Shown here: positions 6,748-8,292 of the stretch, one piece after another
How positions within the stretch are numbered: the first letter of the stretch is position 1
How the letters are laid out: each line of letters begins with the position of its first letter
From: Collinsella sp. CAG:166
GTDB taxonomy: Bacteria; Actinomycetota; Coriobacteriia; Coriobacteriales; Coriobacteriaceae
Length of the DNA stretch: 8,292 bases
Assembly (NCBI GenBank): GCA_000434535.1
Contig: FR878688.1
Location: 21,555-29,846, forward strand
Direction of reading: 5' to 3'
The notes under the pieces: model-generated
Database searches by the model: none
Told to the model about the DNA's origin: nothing
Seen by the model: the letters and a program-made list of their open reading frames with translations, nothing else
Position numbers and translations under genes: made by a program

Positions 6748-8112
6748 CTAAACGTCAAGATGTGCACAATCAAGCGCCTTTTTGATAAGAGGGACAGATC
6801 GATCAGCCAAATACAACGGAATGTTGAGCACCCCGTCGTCGAGCTTTAGGTTCTTAAGTGAGTAGCGGACCCTCAATGGAGTCGTCTCCGCATGCTTGTC
6901 GGCATAGTACTTAAGGCTCTTGGAATGAACGACCTCTCCCGATTTGACCTCGACGGGAACGATTTCGTTTCCGACTTGAATCAAAAAATCGACTTCGTGC
7001 TTCGGCTTCTCGTTTGTCCAATAACGCGGAGCAGCATCTAACTGTGAAAGTAATGCCTGAAGCACATAGTTCTCGGCGAACGAACCTTTGAACTCCGAAA
7101 ATAGCGCATCCGAGATGGCAAAAGCGGACGCATCCAGCCTTGCCATGCGGCGCAGCAAGCCGACATCAAGACAGTAGACTTTAAATGCCTTGAGGTCATC
7201 GTACGCAGAGAGCGGCACACCACCGGCAGCATTAAGGCGAACTGCCGTGATGAGCCCAGCATCGGCAAGCCATTCCAGAGCATCCTCGTATTCTCGAGCA
7301 CGAGCCCCCTCGCGCACCGCACCCCAAACGAACTTTTTGTTCTCGCGCGCCAACTGAGCTGGAATCGAGTTCCATATTTGTGAAAGCTTGGCGAACTGCG
7401 CACGGCCAACATGCTTGGCAAAATCGCGCTCGTAGGAATCCAAGAGATCGGACAACACCTTATCGACCTGAACGATATCGCCCGTCTCCACCCACCGGCC
7501 AAGAGCCTCTGGCATGCCGCCGCATGCAAAATAACGACGAAGATGCTCGACGAGACGGACATGGAAGAAATCGGGCACTGTCTCGATCTGATCCAGGCCG
7601 CCAAGGTATTCGTCGTAGTTTGCAGCGCCCTCGGCTTTCAGAAACTCGGAAAAGCTCATGGGGCGCATCTCCATGAACTCGACCTTTCCCACCGGAAAAG
7701 CGCTGGTCTCACGGGACAAGCGAACGCCCAACAAAGACCCTGCGCATGCGACGTGATACTCGGGGGCCTCGTCACAGAAGTATTTAAGGGCGCCGACTGC
7801 AGAAGGACAATCCTGGATCTCATCAATAATAAGCAGCGTTTCGCCGGGATCGATAGGCTGTCCAAGTGCCAGGGAAAGGTTTGAGATGATCCGTCGAGGA
7901 TCGCGCGTACCTTCGAAAAACTGAGCGTACTCGCTCTGTACCCCAGGTGACGGCTCCTCGAGCGTCAGATACACAAAATTGCGGTACGAGGTTCGGCCGA
8001 ACTCCTTAAGCGCCCACGTCTTTCCAACCTGGCGCGCCCCCTTAAGGATAAGCGGCTTACGATATTCTGACGCTTTCCAAGCGTTAAGCTTGGCAATGAT
8101 ATCTCGCTGCAT
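6748..8112 (-). CDS. AAA_14 / DUF4143 ATP-binding protein
   Basis: A 454-residue protein of the stand-alone AAA_14 plus DUF4143 type. Visible motifs are Walker A GARQVGKT (25-32), Walker B LLIIDEIQD (93-101), a sensor-like CAGS (123-126), and the region EFMEMRPMSFSEFL (145-158) typical of the family. The C-terminal part carries a PD-(D/E)XK-like pattern: E347 in FAENYV, D375 in HEVDFL, and E388-x-K390 in VEVKSG. This suggests a nuclease-like or degenerate nuclease fold. The family is common and often multi-copy in gut bacteria and archaea; its function is not established to my knowledge. The ATG at 8112 has a strong GGGAGG ribosome site and begins with the usual helix before Walker A. GC content looks lower than in the left of the window (29-32 of 60 in two sampled lines, against 38-41 in the P-type ATPase and first ABC gene). 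It stands alone, convergent with the AraC gene, behind a large palindrome. Confidence 0.93.
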   Translation of the reverse strand: MQRDIIAKLNAWKASEYRKPLILKGARQVGKTWALKEFGRTSYRNFVYLTLEEPSPGVQSEYAQFFEGTRDPRRIISNLSLALGQPIDPGETLLIIDEIQDCPSAVGALKYFCDEAPEYHVACAGSLLGVRLSRETSAFPVGKVEFMEMRPMSFSEFLKAEGAANYDEYLGGLDQIETVPDFFHVRLVEHLRRYFACGGMPEALGRWVETGDIVQVDKVLSDLLDSYERDFAKHVGRAQFAKLSQIWNSIPAQLARENKKFVWGAVREGARAREYEDALEWLADAGLITAVRLNAAGGVPLSAYDDLKAFKVYCLDVGLLRRMARLDASAFAISDALFSEFKGSFAENYVLQALLSQLDAAPRYWTNEKPKHEVDFLIQVGNEIVPVEVKSGEVVHSKSLKYYADKHAETTPLRVRYSLKNLKLDDGVLNIPLYLADRSVPLIKKALDCAHLDV

Positions 8113-8131
8113 GACCGAACCTCCCGCAAAG

Positions 8132-8206
8132 AAACTTCCGTAAACGTGATATTTCCCACATTTTACCCTAGGTAAAACGTGACATTTATCACATTTACGG
8201 AAGTTT
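8132..8206. repeat. 75-bp imperfect palindrome with nested GTGA-N6-YCAC sites, upstream of the AAA_14 gene
   Basis: The outer arms AAACTTCCGTAAA (8132-8144) and TTTACGGAAGTTT (8194-8206) are perfect over 13 bp. The inner arms TTTTACC (8161-8167) and GGTAAAA (8171-8177) share the same centre, base 8169. Overall 30 of 37 base pairs across the dyad are complementary. Between inner and outer arms sit GTGATATTTCCCAC (8146-8159) and GTGACATTTATCAC (8179-8192), 33 bp centre to centre. It begins 20 bases upstream of the ATG of the AAA_14 gene and so overlaps its promoter or leader. It may be an operator array, a structured leader or a small palindromic repeat element. Confidence 0.8.
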
Positions 8207-8230
8207 TAAGCTCATTTCGCCACACTTTCA

Positions 8231-8250
8231 TCACATTTATTGCAATGTGA
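8231..8250. repeat. Inverted repeat TCACATT-N6-AATGTGA
   Basis: Perfect 7-bp arms with a 6-base centre. Its left side shares the 10-mer ATCACATTTA (8230-8239) with the large palindrome (8188-8197), 42 bp away. It overlaps the next palindrome by two bases, so the three elements form one cluster. Confidence 0.6.
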
Positions 8251-8271
8251 CAAAGGGACAGTCCCTTTGTC
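8249..8271. repeat. Perfect 23-bp palindrome (arms GACAAAGGGAC / GTCCCTTTGTC)
   Basis: Eleven-bp perfect arms around a single A (8260). No T-run follows on either strand, so it is not a classical intrinsic terminator. Palindromes with a GGGACAGTCCC core are, from memory, recurrent in intergenic DNA of some anaerobic Gram-positive bacteria. A dispersed REP-like repeat is the likeliest identity, but copy number cannot be judged here. The bases from here to the window end (8272-8292) show only a weak CGCCC/GGGCG pairing (8271-8290) and no gene. Confidence 0.65.
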
Positions 8272-8292
8272 GCCCGCACAAAAATGGGCGCG

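Noticed and set aside
6748..8206. Insertion sequence or transposon carrying the AAA_14 gene
   Set aside because: No transposase, and the 13-bp arm sequence found upstream has no copy downstream of the gene before the AraC gene, so there are no terminal inverted repeats around it.
8271..8290. CGCCC/GGGCG hairpin at the window end
   Set aside because: Five-bp arms with a 10-base loop in GC-rich DNA, cut close to the edge; not distinguishable from chance.

Overview
The window reads as chromosomal DNA of a moderately GC-rich, Gram-positive-type bacterium. Shine-Dalgarno sites are strong and purine-rich (GGGAGA, AAGGA, GGGAGG), intergenic gaps are short, and the gene set is metal P-type ATPase, siderophore-type ABC pair, AraC regulator and AAA_14/DUF4143 ATPase. 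A gut anaerobe of the Coriobacteriia (Collinsella-like) is my best guess. It rests on protein character and composition, not on a marker gene. I see no tRNA, rRNA, CRISPR array, transposase or phage gene.

Region 1 (1-1962, minus strand) is a two-gene metal-transport operon. A promoter region with overlapping dyads (about 1919-1963) and a leader with two small hairpins precede a DUF6110-like small membrane protein (1589-1834). Eighteen bases further on comes a P1B-like heavy-metal P-type ATPase (1570 down past position 1, cut by the window edge). The ATPase has an N-terminal HMA_2-like domain and the sequence SCALKL where the usual CPC metal motif would be.

Region 2 (1980-5564, minus strand) holds two full-length ABC half-transporters, each a membrane domain fused to an ATPase domain. 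They abut exactly (TAA then ATG) and probably form one heterodimer. Their order, size, the EATAFADPE D-loop of the first and the divergently transcribed AraC-family gene (5679-6683, plus strand) recall the YbtA/YbtP/YbtQ and IrtA/IrtB arrangements, so iron or metallophore uptake is the leading hypothesis. The 114-base divergent intergenic region holds a good sigma70-type promoter for the regulator and a 19-bp dyad that could be a shared operator.

Region 3 (6748-8112, minus strand) is a single AAA_14/DUF4143 ATPase, convergent with the AraC gene and somewhat less GC-rich than the left part of the window. Its upstream DNA (8132-8271) is the most structured part of the window. A 75-bp imperfect palindrome has perfect 13-bp outer arms and two symmetric GTGA-N6-YCAC sites nested inside. 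Beyond it lie a 7-bp-arm inverted repeat and a perfect 23-bp palindrome. This cluster has no ordinary explanation within the window and is the main candidate for an undescribed regulatory or mobile element.
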